Below are positions 62,049 through 64,000 of a DNA stretch of 64,000 nucleotides, piece by piece. The position numbers were made by a program, and so were the translations under genes. Below the pieces are notes generated by a model, which was given only the letters and a program-made list of their open reading frames with translations, had not been told where the DNA came from and searched no databases. The first letter of the stretch is position 1; every line of letters starts with the position of its first letter. Source of the stretch: Microbacterium sp. BR1. Lineage in GTDB: Bacteria; Actinomycetota; Actinomycetes; Actinomycetales; Microbacteriaceae. The stretch lies in the NCBI RefSeq assembly GCF_002812725.1, contig NZ_NMUN01000002.1:1-64000 (forward strand), in the 5' to 3' direction.

Positions 62049-63092
62049 TCAGTCGGCGGTGCTCGCGAAGCCCGTAGATTCGCGCTCGATGATGCGGAAG
62101 CGGGGCATGAGGGTGCGCGGCGGCACCCGCTGGCCCTTCTCCGCGATGCGCTCGATCAACAGGTCGACGGCGAGCATCGCGATCGTGTCTCGCCCCGAAT
62201 CGACGCTCGAGAGTGACGGCACGGAAAATCGCGTCTCGTCGATGTTGTCGAAGCCGATGACGGCGACATCTGCCGGAACGTCGACTCCGGCCTCGCCGAG
62301 GGCGCGCAGTGCGCCGAGGCCCAGCGTGTCGTTCAGCGCGAACAGGGCATCGAAGGGGATTCCCTCATCGAGCAGTCGCCTCGTCGCTTCCGCGCCGGCC
62401 GCGCGATTCCAAGAGGGGGTCGTCCGGATGAGCTCCGGGACGACCTCAAGGCCGGCCGCGGTCAGCGCCTGCCGGTAGCCCGTGACACGCAGACTCGCGG
62501 AACTCGTGCTGTCCCGCGTGTCCTCGAATGTCGCCTCTTCCGCGCCGATCACCGCGATGCGGCGCCGACCGGCATGCAGCAAGTGCTCGACGGCGGCTCG
62601 AGCTGATGCCGTGTTGTGCATCGTGACGTGGTCGGTCGGGCCGCCGAAGATGCGCTCGCCGAGGAGAACCAGCGGGAAGTCGACATCGAGCGCTGTCGCG
62701 TCGTCCTGTCCGAGTCCGACAGGGCTGAGCAGGAGTCCGTCCATGAACTTGCGGCGCCCGCCGGACACCGCGAGCAGCTCGGCATCGCGATCGCCGTTCG
62801 TCTGTTCGACCATGACACCGAGGCCGTGTTCCTCGGCGGCGCGGATGATCGAGTCCGCGAGCTCGGCGAAGTAGTTCTCACGCAGGGCGGGCACCGCGAG
62901 CCCGATGACGCCGGTTCGGCCCGAACGCAACCCGCGGGCGGAGAGATTGGGACGATAGCCGAGCAGGGCGATCGCCTCGAGAACCCGTTGCTTCGTCGCC
63001 GCGCGGACGTGCGGGTAGTCGTTGACCACGTTCGACACCGTCTTGATCGAGACCTGAGCGACCTCGGCCACATCGCGCAACGTGGGGCCCAT
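62049..63092 (-). CDS. LacI-family repressor, divergent from GH51 gene
   Basis: A 347-residue LacI/GalR regulator: TLRDVAEVAQVSIKTVSNVVNDYPHV recognition region, PNLSARGLRSGRTG hinge, effector domain with FDNIDETRFSVPSLSSV. AGGAGC precedes ATG 63092. Likely controls the arabinofuranosidase gene through the palindrome at 63187 and responds to arabinose or an oligosaccharide. Confidence 0.93.
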   Translation of the reverse strand: MGPTLRDVAEVAQVSIKTVSNVVNDYPHVRAATKQRVLEAIALLGYRPNLSARGLRSGRTGVIGLAVPALRENYFAELADSIIRAAEEHGLGVMVEQTNGDRDAELLAVSGGRRKFMDGLLLSPVGLGQDDATALDVDFPLVLLGERIFGGPTDHVTMHNTASARAAVEHLLHAGRRRIAVIGAEEATFEDTRDSTSSASLRVTGYRQALTAAGLEVVPELIRTTPSWNRAAGAEATRRLLDEGIPFDALFALNDTLGLGALRALGEAGVDVPADVAVIGFDNIDETRFSVPSLSSVDSGRDTIAMLAVDLLIERIAEKGQRVPPRTLMPRFRIIERESTGFASTAD

Positions 63093-63141
63093 CGCTGCTC
63101 CTGTCGCCGAATCGATCTCCGAAACTCTATCCACCCGCCTG

Positions 63142-63198
63142 TTGACAGGGGCATTCGGCCTCGCGGTATTCTCTCCACCACGGATATACAACGTTGTA
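63142..63198 (+). promoter_or_regulatory. GH51 promoter with LacI-type operator
   Basis: -35 TTGACA (63142-63147) and a -10-like GGTATTCT around 63165-63172; expected start about 63179. A perfect 12-base palindrome TACAACGTTGTA (63187-63198) with central CG lies just downstream, where a repressor would block transcription. Confidence 0.75.
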
Positions 63199-63213
63199 AA
63201 TAGGAAGAGGACC

Positions 63214-64000
63214 ATGATCCGCGCACGCGTCACGATCGATCCCCACTTCATCGTCGGACCGGTGAACCGCCGTCTGTTCGGTTCGTTCGTCGAGCACCTG
63301 GGTCGCTGCGTCTATGACGGGATCTACGAACCCGGTCACGAGACGGCGGACGAGAACGGATTCCGGGGCGACGTCGTGGAGCTCGTGCGTGAGCTGGGAG
63401 TTTCGGCGATCCGCTACCCGGGCGGCAACTTCGTCTCGGGCTACCGGTGGGAAGACGGGGTCGGGCCGCGCGATGAACGGCCGCGACGTCTCGAACTGGC
63501 GTGGCACTCGACCGAGACGAACCAGATCGGCCTGGACGAGTTCGCGACCTGGCTCGAGCTCGTGGACGCCGAGCTGATGTACGCCGTGAACCTCGGCACC
63601 CGCGGTGTGCTCGAGGCGCTCGACGTGCTCGAGTACGCCAACATCCCGGCCGGTACGGCGCTGTCCGACATGCGCGTCGCGAATGGACACGCAGAACCCC
63701 ACGACGTGCGGATGTGGTGCCTCGGCAACGAGATGGACGGCCCGTGGCAGCTCGGCCACAGCACGGCGTACGAGTACGGTCAGCTCGCGGCGCAGACCGC
63801 GAGCGCCATGCGTCAGATCGACCCCGACCTCGAACTGGTCGTGTGCGGCAGTTCGGGTGCTCAGATGCCGACGTTCGGCGAGTGGGAACGGGTCGTGCTC
63901 GAGGCGACGTACGACAACGTCGACTACATCTCGTGCCACGCGTACTACGAGCCCCAGGGCGACGATTACGGTAGCTTCCTCGCCTCCGCGGTCAATATGG
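63214..64000 (+). CDS. GH51 alpha-L-arabinofuranosidase (3' end beyond window)
   Basis: Retaining arabinofuranosidase acting on arabinose side chains of arabinan or arabinoxylan oligosaccharides. The visible 262 codons include FGSFVEHLGRCVYDGIYEP, AIRYPGGNFVSGY, and the acid/base Glu173 in LGNEMDGPW; the nucleophile Glu lies beyond the window. No signal peptide, so cytoplasmic. AGGAAGAGG precedes ATG 63214. Confidence 0.93.
   Translation, partial: MIRARVTIDPHFIVGPVNRRLFGSFVEHLGRCVYDGIYEPGHETADENGFRGDVVELVRELGVSAIRYPGGNFVSGYRWEDGVGPRDERPRRLELAWHSTETNQIGLDEFATWLELVDAELMYAVNLGTRGVLEALDVLEYANIPAGTALSDMRVANGHAEPHDVRMWCLGNEMDGPWQLGHSTAYEYGQLAAQTASAMRQIDPDLELVVCGSSGAQMPTFGEWERVVLEATYDNVDYISCHAYYEPQGDDYGSFLASAVNM

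Overview
The window comes from a high-GC Gram-positive actinobacterium, most likely Microbacteriaceae and probably Microbacterium or a close relative. The evidence is the strongly G/C-rich third codon positions, frequent GTG and TTG starts, a DUF222/13E12-type HNH protein, a DUF2207 protein, ECF41 and ECF42 sigma factors, a winged-helix protein without a receiver domain, and CIRCE/HAIR heat-shock operators. It looks like ordinary chromosome: there is no transposase, phage, plasmid or CRISPR gene. Genus assignment is inference; no search was run.

Layout, 1-13 kb: a DEAD-box helicase cut by the left edge, a membrane fatty-acid desaturase, a conserved hypothetical, tRNA-Arg(ACG), a second DEAD-box helicase (deaD) with an upstream membrane-protein gene, an ATP-grasp protein, an alpha/beta hydrolase, glutaminase, a methylmalonate-semialdehyde dehydrogenase plus zinc alcohol dehydrogenase pair, and an Hsp20 gene under both HrcA-type (CIRCE) and HspR-type (HAIR) operators. 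13-22 kb: a MarR regulator, DUF2207 protein, DUF222-HNH protein, a 162-bp element present twice around a small possibly truncated gene, an MMPL exporter with divergent MarR regulator, and a flavin amine oxidase. 22-26 kb: a persulfide-type sulfur locus (rhodanese lipoprotein, CoA-disulfide reductase-rhodanese, CstR-like repressor, two tiny paralogous Cys-rich proteins) next to lgt, with the same operator at both promoters.

26-42 kb: a PadR/DUF1048/DrrAB-like efflux operon, a frameshifted membrane-protein gene, several small enzymes, an ECF42 sigma factor with its DGPF/YCII partner, an ECF41 sigma factor divergent from its NAD(P)-binding partner, aldo/keto reductase, VOC protein, creatinase-like M24 protein, an orphan solute-binding lipoprotein, an alditol-oxidase-like flavoprotein, an AlkA-type glycosylase and a receiver-less winged-helix regulator. 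42-51 kb: a complete LacI-regulated sugar operon (binding protein, two permeases, GH31 alpha-xylosidase, GH1 beta-glucosidase), consistent with uptake and cytoplasmic breakdown of xyloglucan-type or other xylosyl/glucosyl oligosaccharides.

51-64 kb: small conserved proteins, sbcD-sbcC, a second aldo/keto reductase, the transsulfuration pair (cystathionine beta-synthase-like gene and metB) preceded by a tiny leaderless Cys-codon ORF that looks like a cysteine-responsive attenuator, a GntR regulator with an FMN alpha-hydroxy-acid oxidase, and a LacI regulator divergent from a GH51 arabinofuranosidase cut by the right edge.

The most notable signals are the Cys-codon leader before the transsulfuration operon, the sulfur locus with two unannotated micro-proteins and duplicated operators, the dual heat-shock operators, the duplicated 162-bp hairpin element, and two ECF sigma systems with candidate promoters beside their partner genes.
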